Origin: AWTP1-9 sp035703165
GTDB taxonomy: Bacteria > Bacteroidota > Bacteroidia > Chitinophagales > Chitinophagaceae
Length of the DNA stretch: 64,000 nucleotides
Assembly: GCA_035703165.1 (NCBI GenBank)
Contig: DASSYR010000103.1
Coordinates: forward strand, 62,001-126,000
Reading direction: 5' to 3'
The notes under the pieces were generated by a model, which worked only from the letters and a program-made list of their open reading frames with translations, made no database searches and was not told the origin of the DNA. Position 1 is the first letter of the stretch; each line of letters starts with the position of its first letter. Below, one piece after another: positions 1 through 9,440 of this stretch. Position numbers and translations under genes: made by a program.

Positions 1-59
1 TTGCATAAAGTGCAGTTTAGTAGAAAAGTTAAAAGCGATATTCTTATCATTAATTTCAT
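1..59 (-). CDS. Start of an exported protein, cut by the window edge
   Basis: An ATG at 59 opens a frame that stays open to the window edge, giving 19 whole codons. They read MKLMIRISLLTFLLNCTLC, a basic start followed by a hydrophobic core and cysteines, which is typical of a signal peptide and possibly a lipoprotein signal. The start lies 26 bases after the stop of the FG-GAP gene on the same strand, so this is probably the next gene of the susCD operon. Its function cannot be seen here. Confidence 0.6.
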   Translation of the reverse strand, partial: MKLMIRISLLTFLLNCTLC

Positions 60-85
60 ATAGCTTAGCTCGTTTAGATGGAATA

Positions 86-3000
86 CTAATTTTGTTGTTT
101 ATAAAAAAGTAAAGGTTCGTTGTTCCTGGCCACTACAATTATTTTTCCATATTTTTCAGTTTTTAGAATTTTTATATCTCTTACTTGTCCTGTTATTGAG
201 GAAAGCTCTGGCTGACTTGAATAGGTAATATTGTTTTTGCGTACGCTAAATAAAGCAAGGGCCTGAGCATCGTATCTTCCTTCATAAGGCACCACATCAA
301 AAAAATTGCCGCCACTCAGGTATTGAGTATCGTTAGAATCTTTAAGCTGAAGGAAAGCAAATATAGGAGCCGATTGTAGTAATTCAGGTAAATCTATCCT
401 GGTAAAATTTCCCTTCCCGTCATTGATAAAGAAAGATGAGCCAAGTACTTCTGATTTTAATTCAACATAGTCTTTGAAAAGATCGTACAAAATATAGTCA
501 ATTGTTTTGCCCGCCACTTCGCTGTACTTCAAATAGGCTTTCTTTAAAACAGGTAATGATCTTTCTAATTCATCTTTGGCAAGAAAAGGGTATTCTTTAC
601 CATTACTTGTGTAAGTTATAATTTGCTCAAATGAGCCGTTTTTATCAAAATCTTTTACATACAGTTTTAAAGGGCCATTTTTGCCGGCAAAAAATTTAGT
701 GTTATGCCCCCAATTGCCAGCTAGTATATCTGTAAATCCATCGCCATTAATATCTGTTGTGTAAACGATTTGCCATAGACCGCTTGATTGTAGAATATCT
801 TTTGGGATAAATTTTCCCTTATCGTTTATAAAGATTTTTATTGGCATCCATTCTCCGGTAACTATTAAATCTTTCCATCCATCGTTGTTTATGTCTTCCC
901 AGGCGGAAGTAGTTGCCATTCCAATATCTTTTAAATTAATGAGAGAAGAGTCAGCCTGTTTAAATATTCCCTCTCCATTATTTATTAACAGATAGGATGA
1001 TTGAGGAAGTCCGTAGGCCCTTGCATTAGCCAATCCACCAACAAATAAATCGTTATCGCCGTCATTATCAGCATCGGTAACAGTGACACAGGATTTATTA
1101 GTTAAAATAATGGGGATAGATGTTGTAGAAGAAGTAAAATTTCCCTTCCTGTTGTTTATATAAAGCTTATCTGCCAATAATGGGTTGCCGTTCTCGAACT
1201 CATTGCCCCCACTAACTACATACAAATCATCATATCCATCTTTGTTTGCATCAAAAAATATTGCATCGGTTTCTTCGCTTTCGGCATTTTTATTAAATAA
1301 TTCTGAATCCGAAATTTGAAATTTCCCATCTTTTGTTTGAATAAGTAGTGCCCCGGACTGACCTTTGGCCCCACAAACATACATGTCATCCAAACCATCC
1401 TTATTAACATCGCCTACAGCAACTTTGGGTCCCCGGGTGGATTCCTTATGGGGTATTAAATATTGAACGTTAAAATCAACAAAGGCATTTTCTTTGTGTT
1501 GCCAGCTATTGTTTATTTGCGCAGTAATATTCTGTAGTAGTTCCGGGTGCGAAGGGAAAATTGCGGAGTAATTAAAAACACCACCTGCTTGTTGTTGCTC
1601 TACGATAACTTTAGGAATTGCTGGTACATTTTTTAGCATCTGGTATTTTTGATCAGGCCATACAACTAATATGCTGTCAATATATCTAATGCTGTCGAGC
1701 CCAAAATGGAGTTTTAAATCGCAAGAGGATTGAAATCCCCTGGTTGGCATTAATTGCTGGTATTGTATTTTATTTTTTGTAAAAACCCAGGCTTTGGCAC
1801 CAATACCAAAAGTATTTTTATCGTTTCCGGTAAAAACTAAATCTACTGTGTATTTGGGTTCTGCATTATTTTTCAGTATAACAGCCGGGCTGTTTAAAGA
1901 ATTAATTATAACATCTAAGTTGCCATCGTTGTCCAGGTCAGCATACGATGCCCCGTTATAATATCCTTTCATATTTCCGGTTCCCCATTCTTTACTTACG
2001 TCTTTAAAATTTAATATGCCATCTCCTTTATAGAGATAGGGGTGGGATGCTCCGTCTGGCATGTTATCAATTGCCTGATTATCAAATTTATTTGTTTCAT
2101 CAATATTCATTTTCATTACTAAATCCGATACAAAACGTACATAGTCTAAGTCAACGGGCCTTTTTACAATACCGCTTGAAATAAAAAGATCCTTGTTCCC
2201 GTCGTTATCAAAGTCTGCAAATAAAGGGCTCCAGCTCCAATCTGTGGCAGCAACGCCACTCTGCAGTGCTGTTTCGCTAAAACCTTCTCCATTGCCATTG
2301 TTTCGTTGCAAAACATTTTTGGAATATTGGTGTTGGTATCCGTGATTAATTAATTTGTATGTGTAAGTGTCTGGATTTTCATCACTGCCATAGGTTTTTA
2401 ATGTTTTTTCATTATCAGGGAGCATATCTGCTGTTATAATATCCAATTGTCCGTCGTTATTGTAATCAGCTATATCATTACCCATGCTAAAACGACTGTA
2501 ATGTCTAAAGTGCTTTGCGCCTTCTTCAGTAAACGTTCCGTTTTTGTTGTTTACATAATAATAATCATTTTCATGAAAATCGTTGCCAATATAAATGTCA
2601 TCCCATCCATCATTATTCATATCTGCAACTGCTAACCCCAACCCATATCCTAAAGCACTTTGATATATACCGGCTTTTGCGGAGACATCCGTAAACTTTC
2701 CGGTTGTGGCTACGTCGTTTCTATATAATCTGTCTCCCGCCAGGCTGTCGTATTTTGTTCTGTTGCCTGCATCTACAATATTCGAATTAGGTTTTTGCGA
2801 ATGATTAAGCAGGTAACAGTCCAGGTCGCCATCTTTATCATAATCGAAAAAGGCAGCCTGAACACCAAATCCGGAAAAATCTAGACCAAATTGAGCTGCA
2901 CTTTCTGTAAACGTTCCGTTTTTGTTGTTAACGAATAATTCATTACTTCCTTTTAAATTGTGGTGCCTGCTGCTTGCACAAACATAAATATCCAAATAGC

Positions 3001-3382
3001 CGTCTGCATTTACATCTGCCATGGTAACACCGCTGCACCAGTCGGCTGTACCCGCAACACCTGCTTTTGTAGTAACGTCTTCAAAAACAAATTTTCCTTT
3101 ATTGATATATAGCTTATTATTACCCTTGCTATTAGCAGTAAAAAAAATATCAACGAGTCCGTCGTTATTTATATCACCCGTAGCAACCCCTCCTCCGTTA
3201 TAGTAGTAGAGATAATATAAGATATTGAACATATCCTTTTTACTATCCACTTTGTTTACAAAGTTAACTTTTGTAACAGAAGCTGGTAAGATTTCAAATA
3301 AGGCAGCTTGCTTCTTTTCTTTACATGAAAAAAAGACTAAAGGGATTAAGACTAAAATAATAAAACGGGTAATACGACGCAT
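86..3382 (-). CDS. FG-GAP/VCBS repeat lipoprotein with ASPIC/UnbV domain (CRTAC1-like)
   Basis: This 1098-residue protein begins with a lipoprotein signal (VLIPLVFFSC, Cys20). Two blocks of FG-GAP/VCBS-type repeats, at about residues 60-470 and 640-880, carry many D-x-(N/D)-x-D-G calcium-binding loops such as DINNDG, DVNADG, DMNNDG and DINGDG. Between them, at about 530-600, is an ASPIC/UnbV-like segment (FGLDS, VVWPD). Such proteins form beta-propellers on the cell surface and often accompany SusC/SusD pairs in Bacteroidota; their ligand is generally unknown. It is the sixth gene of the sigma-FecR-SusC-SusD-LamG order and probably helps bind or process the same substrate. No enzyme motif is visible. 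A large hairpin lies directly upstream. Confidence 0.9.
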   Translation of the reverse strand: MRRITRFIILVLIPLVFFSCKEKKQAALFEILPASVTKVNFVNKVDSKKDMFNILYYLYYYNGGGVATGDINNDGLVDIFFTANSKGNNKLYINKGKFVFEDVTTKAGVAGTADWCSGVTMADVNADGYLDIYVCASSRHHNLKGSNELFVNNKNGTFTESAAQFGLDFSGFGVQAAFFDYDKDGDLDCYLLNHSQKPNSNIVDAGNRTKYDSLAGDRLYRNDVATTGKFTDVSAKAGIYQSALGYGLGLAVADMNNDGWDDIYIGNDFHENDYYYVNNKNGTFTEEGAKHFRHYSRFSMGNDIADYNNDGQLDIITADMLPDNEKTLKTYGSDENPDTYTYKLINHGYQHQYSKNVLQRNNGNGEGFSETALQSGVAATDWSWSPLFADFDNDGNKDLFISSGIVKRPVDLDYVRFVSDLVMKMNIDETNKFDNQAIDNMPDGASHPYLYKGDGILNFKDVSKEWGTGNMKGYYNGASYADLDNDGNLDVIINSLNSPAVILKNNAEPKYTVDLVFTGNDKNTFGIGAKAWVFTKNKIQYQQLMPTRGFQSSCDLKLHFGLDSIRYIDSILVVWPDQKYQMLKNVPAIPKVIVEQQQAGGVFNYSAIFPSHPELLQNITAQINNSWQHKENAFVDFNVQYLIPHKESTRGPKVAVGDVNKDGLDDMYVCGAKGQSGALLIQTKDGKFQISDSELFNKNAESEETDAIFFDANKDGYDDLYVVSGGNEFENGNPLLADKLYINNRKGNFTSSTTSIPIILTNKSCVTVTDADNDGDNDLFVGGLANARAYGLPQSSYLLINNGEGIFKQADSSLINLKDIGMATTSAWEDINNDGWKDLIVTGEWMPIKIFINDKGKFIPKDILQSSGLWQIVYTTDINGDGFTDILAGNWGHNTKFFAGKNGPLKLYVKDFDKNGSFEQIITYTSNGKEYPFLAKDELERSLPVLKKAYLKYSEVAGKTIDYILYDLFKDYVELKSEVLGSSFFINDGKGNFTRIDLPELLQSAPIFAFLQLKDSNDTQYLSGGNFFDVVPYEGRYDAQALALFSVRKNNITYSSQPELSSITGQVRDIKILKTEKYGKIIVVARNNEPLLFYKQQN

Positions 3383-3400
3383 AAAAAGTAAAATTTATAA

Positions 3401-3439
3401 AAACCTAAGGGCTAAACAAAATGTTCAGCCCTTAGGTTT
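3401..3439 (-). terminator. Long hairpin inside the susCD operon (terminator or attenuator)
   Basis: Arms 3401-3418 and 3422-3439 are complementary over 18 bp, with a single G-U pair on the minus strand, and leave a 3-nt loop. On the minus strand the hairpin is followed by TTTTTATAAATTTT. It has the form of a strong intrinsic terminator for the LamG gene. The FG-GAP start codon is only 18 nt further on, leaving no room for a separate promoter, so that gene must rely on read-through or on processing at the hairpin. Confidence 0.85.
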
Positions 3440-3466
3440 CGACTATACTTGATTAATAATTCTTAT

Positions 3467-4306
3467 TTAGAGTTTATTTGTGAAAAGAGCCTGAATTTCT
3501 GAAGCCGATAATGCTTTATTATACATTCTAAACTGATCCAACCCTCCTTTATAAGATTTAATCCAGTCGTCCTGCGGGCCTTGTGCGCCGCCATGTTTGT
3601 TCCATCCACCTAAAATTAATTTATTGGCAGATTTTAAATCTAACGCTCCCCTGGGATTTGAACCATTTTTAACATCGGTGGCTCCAGCGGGTGCACCTGT
3701 AACAACAGAACCATCAAAATAATAGGTCAATTTTGAGGTATTTTCGTCATATACAAAGGCGATGTGGTGCCAGTTTCCGTCTAACAAAGGTTTGGGAAAT
3801 TTGTTAGCGTCTGGCCACTCAAGCCATTGATCCATTAGCCCCAGTTTTAACGTAGTGGCAGTTGTATTGCCATGCTCTAACAGTAAAAATATAGCGCTGT
3901 GGTGCCAGCCGTATTTGTCGTCAACCAATGAAAAAACGAATTCGGTTCTTCCTTCATCTGTATTTTTCATCCAAAAAGCAATGGTGAAGCTGGTTGCTTT
4001 ATTCATATCGTTAGCAGATGCATAAACGATAGATTTGCCATCAACTCCCTGCATAGCTTTTCCTGAAATTCCATCAATAGAAGTCAGATCATTTACAGAG
4101 GGGAAATTAGCCCGGATACTATCTACGGCATTTCGCAGTTGATCAGTACCGGAGCCATTCATTGCTGCATAAAAACGTAATGGCCCGTTGGGAGGATTGG
4201 CATCCTCAATTAATTTGCTTAGTACAGGCCGTTCTAATTTTTGACAACTGCTGAATATAAATGCCAGTATTATGAAAACAGAAGTCAATTTTATTAATCT
4301 TTCCAT
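3467..4306 (-). CDS. LamG/concanavalin A-like domain lipoprotein
   Basis: The 279-residue protein starts at ATG 4306. A longer frame exists only from a TTG at 4324, and it would push the signal peptide away from the N-terminus. A lipoprotein signal (FIFSSC) is followed by one LamG/pentraxin-type jelly roll: SFTIAFWMKN, then DGNWHHIAFVYD, then GLDQFRMYNKALSASEI, which is the classic end of LamG_3 domains. Such domains bind carbohydrates or other ligands at the surface. It lies 34 bases after susD and is probably a surface accessory lipoprotein of the uptake complex. Substrate unknown. Confidence 0.88.
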   Translation of the reverse strand: MERLIKLTSVFIILAFIFSSCQKLERPVLSKLIEDANPPNGPLRFYAAMNGSGTDQLRNAVDSIRANFPSVNDLTSIDGISGKAMQGVDGKSIVYASANDMNKATSFTIAFWMKNTDEGRTEFVFSLVDDKYGWHHSAIFLLLEHGNTTATTLKLGLMDQWLEWPDANKFPKPLLDGNWHHIAFVYDENTSKLTYYFDGSVVTGAPAGATDVKNGSNPRGALDLKSANKLILGGWNKHGGAQGPQDDWIKSYKGGLDQFRMYNKALSASEIQALFTNKL

Positions 4307-4340
4307 TTTTTCTTGTTTTAACAATTAATTGAATAAATCT

Positions 4341-5864
4341 TTATTGCCATTCCGGGTTCTGGGTTAAGTTGGGATTAGCATTTAGCGCAGAACTTGGAAT
4401 AGGATAGTATCTGTGTTTATTTTGATAACCATTTGCACCTAATACGGAAATGGCATCTCCCCATCTTACTAAGTCGAAGAAACGTTCAAACTCCATTGCA
4501 AATTCAACACGTCTTTCATGTTTTATTACGTCTCTCATTTGAGCTTGGTCAACGAAAGAAGTGTCTCCCAAACCTGCCCTGTTACGTATCATGTTTACCC
4601 ATGTTACCGCATCTCCCTGATTTCCTGCTCCTCCAACTTCATTAGCAGCTTCGGCTGCCATTAAAAGAACATCTGAATATCGTAAAACTCTTCCGTTAAC
4701 CCATGTGTTTTGCGCCTCGTTATTAGGCGTTCCCAGCCCGGCAGCCAGGTAGTCTGTATATTGGTTATACACTTTTTTATTCCAATACAATGCGTTTGAA
4801 AGATTGGGCAATGTAGCGCCATAACCTCCCGTATTAGAACCACCATCAGATTGGTTAGAATAAAGAATTGTTGCATCTTTTCTTACATCACCGGGTTCAT
4901 AAGCACCAACCAAAGCCGCAGTAGGAGTATTCCAGCCCCAGCCAAGGTCCCATGTGCCGGAACCGCGTACACCCTGACATTGTCCCAGGCGGCTCCAATA
5001 TGTATTTCCATCACCAGCAGTTTTGGATGCTTGAATTTCAAAAATAGATTCTTCATTTAATTCTCCCTCCCGTTTAAAAATCTTCCAATAGGGGGTAGAG
5101 AGTTTATATTGGGTAGAAGAAATAATATTTTTACATAAAGATAGAGCGGATGCCCATTTTTGTTGATATAAAAGAACCTTGGCATGTAAAGCCATAGCTG
5201 CTCCCATAGTAGCCCTTCCATTATATTTTATCTCCCAGCTTAAAGGTAATTTTCCTTCAGCATACGTCAGGTCATTTTCAATAAACTGATAGATTTGAGC
5301 AGCTGTTGATTTTTGTTTATACCCATCGGCCGGATTATTAATTTTAAAGTCAATAAGTGGAACATCGCCATACGTACGTACCAGGTCAAAATAAGCCAAT
5401 GCTCTGAAAAACCTGATCTCGCCTGTGTTTATTATTGAAGCAGGATCCGTATAATTCCCTTTTATCGCTTCATCTAATGCATCGTTACACAAGCCGATAA
5501 AAATGTAATGTTTATCCCAATAAAGCCCTGCGCCCCAGTCATCTTTCGTGTACTGAAAATTGTCATAAGTTTGGTGCCAGGCAGAAGCTCCCGGATCAGC
5601 CACTATTTCTGCGTCGTCAGAACGAAAACCGTTCATTGCCACCCATGGAATATTTTGGAATCCGTCTCCACAAAAGGGTTGAGCAGCAGAATTACGGATG
5701 GCGCCGTATAAACCCAATGTCTTTCCTTCCAAAGCGCCTATTTTAATGTCGTCAACAGTTGCCTGTAAAGGCTTTCTGTCCAAAAACTTTTTGCAGCCAG
5801 ATAAGAAGATTATAGCAACAATTGCTATCAAAACACTTCCGGATATTTTATTAATTCGAAGCAT
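4341..5864 (-). CDS. RagB/SusD family nutrient-uptake lipoprotein
   Basis: The 507 residues have the family's usual length and begin with a lipoprotein signal (AIIFLSGC then KKFLDRKP, the typical SusD start). The N-terminal helical part contains EIRFFRALAYFDLVRTYGDVPL, a hallmark of the RagB/SusD fold. The C-terminus has the characteristic RNRAGL, HERRVEFAMEFERFFDLVRWG and RYYPIPSSALNANPNLTQNP. SusD proteins sit on the outer face of the outer membrane as a lid over SusC and capture the ligand. The gene follows susC by 20 bases. The substrate cannot be read from sequence, and no glycosidase is present in the window part of this operon. Confidence 0.96.
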   Translation of the reverse strand: MLRINKISGSVLIAIVAIIFLSGCKKFLDRKPLQATVDDIKIGALEGKTLGLYGAIRNSAAQPFCGDGFQNIPWVAMNGFRSDDAEIVADPGASAWHQTYDNFQYTKDDWGAGLYWDKHYIFIGLCNDALDEAIKGNYTDPASIINTGEIRFFRALAYFDLVRTYGDVPLIDFKINNPADGYKQKSTAAQIYQFIENDLTYAEGKLPLSWEIKYNGRATMGAAMALHAKVLLYQQKWASALSLCKNIISSTQYKLSTPYWKIFKREGELNEESIFEIQASKTAGDGNTYWSRLGQCQGVRGSGTWDLGWGWNTPTAALVGAYEPGDVRKDATILYSNQSDGGSNTGGYGATLPNLSNALYWNKKVYNQYTDYLAAGLGTPNNEAQNTWVNGRVLRYSDVLLMAAEAANEVGGAGNQGDAVTWVNMIRNRAGLGDTSFVDQAQMRDVIKHERRVEFAMEFERFFDLVRWGDAISVLGANGYQNKHRYYPIPSSALNANPNLTQNPEWQ

Positions 5865-5884
5865 ATTAGTACGTTTTTTTAATC

Positions 5885-8800
5885 TTAAAAATTAACATTT
5901 AATCCTACAGTTATAATTCTTGGTAAAGCGCTACCGGCTCCGCCAAAGTCTATTCCGCTTGAAAATGCATCGCCTGCAAATTCCGGTGAATATCCCAGGT
6001 TGCGTTTCCACGTTTTTAGATTTTGAACGCTAAGCGATAGGCGTAAATTTTTAATATAAGTAGCGCTTGGCAAAGAAGACAGGGTATAGCTAATTGTAAG
6101 ATTTCTTATTCTCAAATAACTGCCATCCTCAATACCATAAGTTGATGGAGCCCTGTTTACGAGGTGTGTTTGGTTTACAATGGGAACCCAGTTAGAAGTT
6201 CCGGCACCAGTCCAAGCCTCCGTATAATATTTGGGATAATTATACACAGAGTTCTTTTGTTCTGAAGTTCCCCATACCCGGTAAATTTCGTTTCCATAAG
6301 TACCATTAAGATCTATGCTTAGATCAAAATTTTTATATTTTACGGAAGCTGTAACTGCATAAGTAAAGTCGGGAGTGGGGTTACCAATACTAGTCCTGTC
6401 ATTATCATCAATCACGCCGTTACCATCCAAATCTTTGTATTTAATATCCCCTGGCTTAACACCGCCGCCATTAATTGTATTCACGGGCGATGCCAGTATA
6501 TCCGCATAAGATTGATAAATGCCATCGTGAATTAACCCGTAGAAATAACCGATCGGGTAACCGGTTTCAGCCTGGTTAGGAGTTTGTTCGCTGGACGAAA
6601 TTGTATTTCTTGCTTTAAAAGGCAAGTACAAAACTTTATTTTTATAGGTAGTTAAATTACCTCCGATTGAATAACTCAAATCGTTATTAATTTTATCGCT
6701 CCAGGTTGCTACAAACTCAAATCCTTTATTGGAAATGCTACCATTATTAGTTAAAGTAGGTAATACCCCTGACGGATTAAACAATACAATCAAATTTTTT
6801 GTCTTCTTATAGTAATAATCTGCTTCAAAATGTAAACGGTTATTCAGTAATTCCGTTTCAATCCCGATTTCTGATGAATTTACTGTTTCCCATTTTAAGT
6901 TAGGGTCAAATAAATAATCCGGTACATATACAGGAATTAAATTATCACCAAATACAGCAGATGACGTTGTTGAGAAAGTAGGATAAGCGGGATAAGGTAA
7001 TTCCAGGGTGGTAAAATTACCCAGCACACCGGTTGAAGCTTTTAGTTTAAGAAAATTGATAATTTTTACGCTTTCCAAAAAGCTTTCTTTAGAAATTTCC
7101 CAAGCGGCACCTACAGCCCAGAAATTTTGAAATTTCTTTTTATACTCCCTGTTTATTTGGCTGGCCCCATCTCTGCGGAAGCTTCCGTTGAGAAAATATT
7201 TCCCTTTATAATTGTACATAAGCCTTGCCAAACCGGATACGGTTGTATATTCGTTTTGATTGGTAGGTATAACACTTCTTATATCTCCAAACCCGGTGGT
7301 TAAATACCAGAAACGTTTATCATTTGGTATGATATTGATGTTTTGATCTTTTTGGCTTACTGTGGCGCTTACTTGCTCAAAGTAATTATAATAAGTAGTA
7401 AATCCTGCGGTAGCAGTTATAGAATGGTCGGCAAATAATTTTTTATAAGTAGCTATATAATCCTGCTGAAAGGCTCTTGTATTAATTAAATCCTGTCTTA
7501 CAGCAGTTAGGCTGTTTTTATTATATATCTGGAGGCTGGCGGTAGTAGCTGTAGGATCATATAAATCGTATAATGGGGTATATTCCCTGTTGTTTCTCCA
7601 GCTCATATCTGCATACCATGTGCTGCGGAGGTTTAGGTCTTTCGTAATATTGTAATCAACAAAAAAGTTACCAACCATTCGATATCTGTCGTCAATTTTT
7701 TTATCCCAATTATTTTCCAATGTAGCCAATGGGTTGGTTTCGGAATTCTGGATAATTGGCGTAGTGGAATATAACTTAAATTCGGCGGTATCAATTCCGT
7801 ATGGGTCTTTTGTTCTAAAAGTTTTAGTTTGGTCTGATACGATTGGCAAAGATCTCCTGGCGTTTTCCAGGGCGCCGCTATTGTAAGGAAGCCTTTCTTT
7901 AGATCCGATAAGACCAAAACCTATTTTTAATTTTTTACTTATTTTAAATTCATCGTTAATGTTCAAATTAATCCTGTCATAACGAACATGTTTAACCAAT
8001 CCTTCATCGTAAATGTATCCAAGTCCAAAATGGAAACGATTTTTTTCAGTACTTCCATCAACACTTAAATTGGTTGTGGAAAATTTTGCAGTTCTGGTAA
8101 CAGCATCAATCCAATCGGTATTCCCGGTAAAAGCGGCCAAACCCGGTACCCCAACGTTGTTAATAAAGTTTAGATAAGAATTAGCTGAAGGGTCATCTTC
8201 CACCCGGTTATTGGCCTCAAAAGTGGCTAAGGAACGGAATTCATTTGCATTAGCCAAAGGTATTTTATCTACCAGTTGTTTTATACCGTATGTACTATTG
8301 AAGTTAATATTAACCTGTCCTGCTTTGGCTTTTTTAGTAGTAATTAAAATAGCGCCGGCAGCACTTTTTATTCCAAAAATTGCCAGTGAAGATGGGTCTT
8401 TTAATACTTCAATGCTTTCAATTTCGCTGGGGTTAACAAAATCAATATTATCGTTAAAAATACCGTCAATTATGTAAACGGGACGAATTGTTCCTCTACT
8501 AATAGTACCTCTGATGCGAATATCCGGGGTAGCGCCGGGAATGGCTGTATTAACAATATTTACCCCGGCGATTTTTCCTTGTAAGGATGCCAGTGGGTTT
8601 GTATTAGGCTGAGCTGCTACAACATCCCCTTTTATTTTTACAATAGAACCGGTTAAATCTCTTTTACTGGCAGTACCATATCCAATAACTACTACCTCAT
8701 CTAATTTCTTGGCAGATTGTTTTAATGTTACATTAACAGAGGTTTTACCGGCAACACTTACCTCAACTGTCTCGTACCCCACTGCAGAAATTACCAATGT

Positions 8801-9316
8801 GGCATCGTCTGAAACAAGTAACGAAAAACTGCCGGTAATATCTGTATAGGTTCCTGTTTTTGTGCCCTTTACTGTTATACTGGCACCGGCAACGGCTTCT
8901 CCTGTTTCTGAAAGAACACGACCGGTAATGCGGGCATCCGGGGGAACAGATTTTAATGAAAAAATTACTACCAAATTATTGCCTACTATTTTGTAAGCCA
9001 AATCTTTACCTGCCAATAATTTGGGCATAAAATCATGTAAATCTGCATTTGTTGCTTCTACAGTAACTTTTTGTTTTAAACCTTTAATGTCACTGTTATA
9101 AAGAAACCGATAAGCTCCTTGCTTTTCAATGGCTTTCAGTACTTTAGTAATTTCAGTTTTTTCTAATTTGATACTGATTTTGTTTTGTCCAATTACGCCG
9201 GCAGATACATGCATTGAACCAATCAGAATTAGAGCAGCAATCATTTTCATAATCAGTGATAGTTTGTTGCATTGCCGGAGTGTTTTTTCTCCAAGCGTTA
9301 ATCTGGATTTTTTCAT
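5885..9316 (-). CDS. SusC/RagA TonB-linked outer-membrane transporter with STN signalling domain
   Basis: This 1143-residue protein has, in order, a long signal region (to about residue 44), an STN domain (about 47-117), a carboxypeptidase-regulatory-like beta domain (about 128-215), a TonB-dependent plug starting with LDEVVVIGYGTASKRDLTGS, and a C-terminal 22-strand barrel ending in an aromatic residue (GLNVNF). Together with SusD it imports oligomers across the outer membrane using TonB energy. The STN domain touches the periplasmic part of a FecR-type anti-sigma factor, and exactly such a gene lies upstream, so uptake is probably self-inducing. The 124-bp leader before it holds two hairpins. 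Confidence 0.96.
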   Translation of the reverse strand: MKKSRLTLGEKTLRQCNKLSLIMKMIAALILIGSMHVSAGVIGQNKISIKLEKTEITKVLKAIEKQGAYRFLYNSDIKGLKQKVTVEATNADLHDFMPKLLAGKDLAYKIVGNNLVVIFSLKSVPPDARITGRVLSETGEAVAGASITVKGTKTGTYTDITGSFSLLVSDDATLVISAVGYETVEVSVAGKTSVNVTLKQSAKKLDEVVVIGYGTASKRDLTGSIVKIKGDVVAAQPNTNPLASLQGKIAGVNIVNTAIPGATPDIRIRGTISRGTIRPVYIIDGIFNDNIDFVNPSEIESIEVLKDPSSLAIFGIKSAAGAILITTKKAKAGQVNINFNSTYGIKQLVDKIPLANANEFRSLATFEANNRVEDDPSANSYLNFINNVGVPGLAAFTGNTDWIDAVTRTAKFSTTNLSVDGSTEKNRFHFGLGYIYDEGLVKHVRYDRINLNINDEFKISKKLKIGFGLIGSKERLPYNSGALENARRSLPIVSDQTKTFRTKDPYGIDTAEFKLYSTTPIIQNSETNPLATLENNWDKKIDDRYRMVGNFFVDYNITKDLNLRSTWYADMSWRNNREYTPLYDLYDPTATTASLQIYNKNSLTAVRQDLINTRAFQQDYIATYKKLFADHSITATAGFTTYYNYFEQVSATVSQKDQNINIIPNDKRFWYLTTGFGDIRSVIPTNQNEYTTVSGLARLMYNYKGKYFLNGSFRRDGASQINREYKKKFQNFWAVGAAWEISKESFLESVKIINFLKLKASTGVLGNFTTLELPYPAYPTFSTTSSAVFGDNLIPVYVPDYLFDPNLKWETVNSSEIGIETELLNNRLHFEADYYYKKTKNLIVLFNPSGVLPTLTNNGSISNKGFEFVATWSDKINNDLSYSIGGNLTTYKNKVLYLPFKARNTISSSEQTPNQAETGYPIGYFYGLIHDGIYQSYADILASPVNTINGGGVKPGDIKYKDLDGNGVIDDNDRTSIGNPTPDFTYAVTASVKYKNFDLSIDLNGTYGNEIYRVWGTSEQKNSVYNYPKYYTEAWTGAGTSNWVPIVNQTHLVNRAPSTYGIEDGSYLRIRNLTISYTLSSLPSATYIKNLRLSLSVQNLKTWKRNLGYSPEFAGDAFSSGIDFGGAGSALPRIITVGLNVNF

Positions 9317-9350
9317 ATTTTTAACGTTATAAAGGGTTTATATAAAAAAC

Positions 9351-9386
9351 GAAACTTGTTGCCATTACCCGTGGATATCAAGTTTC
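9351..9386 (-). promoter_or_regulatory. Terminator-like hairpin in the susC leader
   Basis: GAAACTTG (9351-9358) and CAAGTTTC (9379-9386) form a perfect 8-bp stem. On the minus strand it is followed by a run of T (GTTTTTTATA). It lies between fecR and susC and resembles a leaky terminator or attenuator that would partly separate regulator from transporter expression. Confidence 0.55.
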
Positions 9387-9398
9387 AAGTCAATCCTT

Positions 9399-9426
9399 AC
9401 AGGGTTCCGCTGCAACGGAATCCTGT
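9399..9426. promoter_or_regulatory. Second hairpin in the fecR-susC gap
   Basis: ACAGGGTTCCG (9399-9409) pairs with CGGAATCCTGT (9416-9426), 11 bp with one G-T pair and a 6-base loop. The T-run (9426-9432) follows it on the plus strand, so it is not a classic terminator for the minus-strand operon. It could be an mRNA-stabilising structure or a processing site at the fecR 3' end. Confidence 0.45.
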
Positions 9427-9440
9427 TTTTTTAACTGGTG

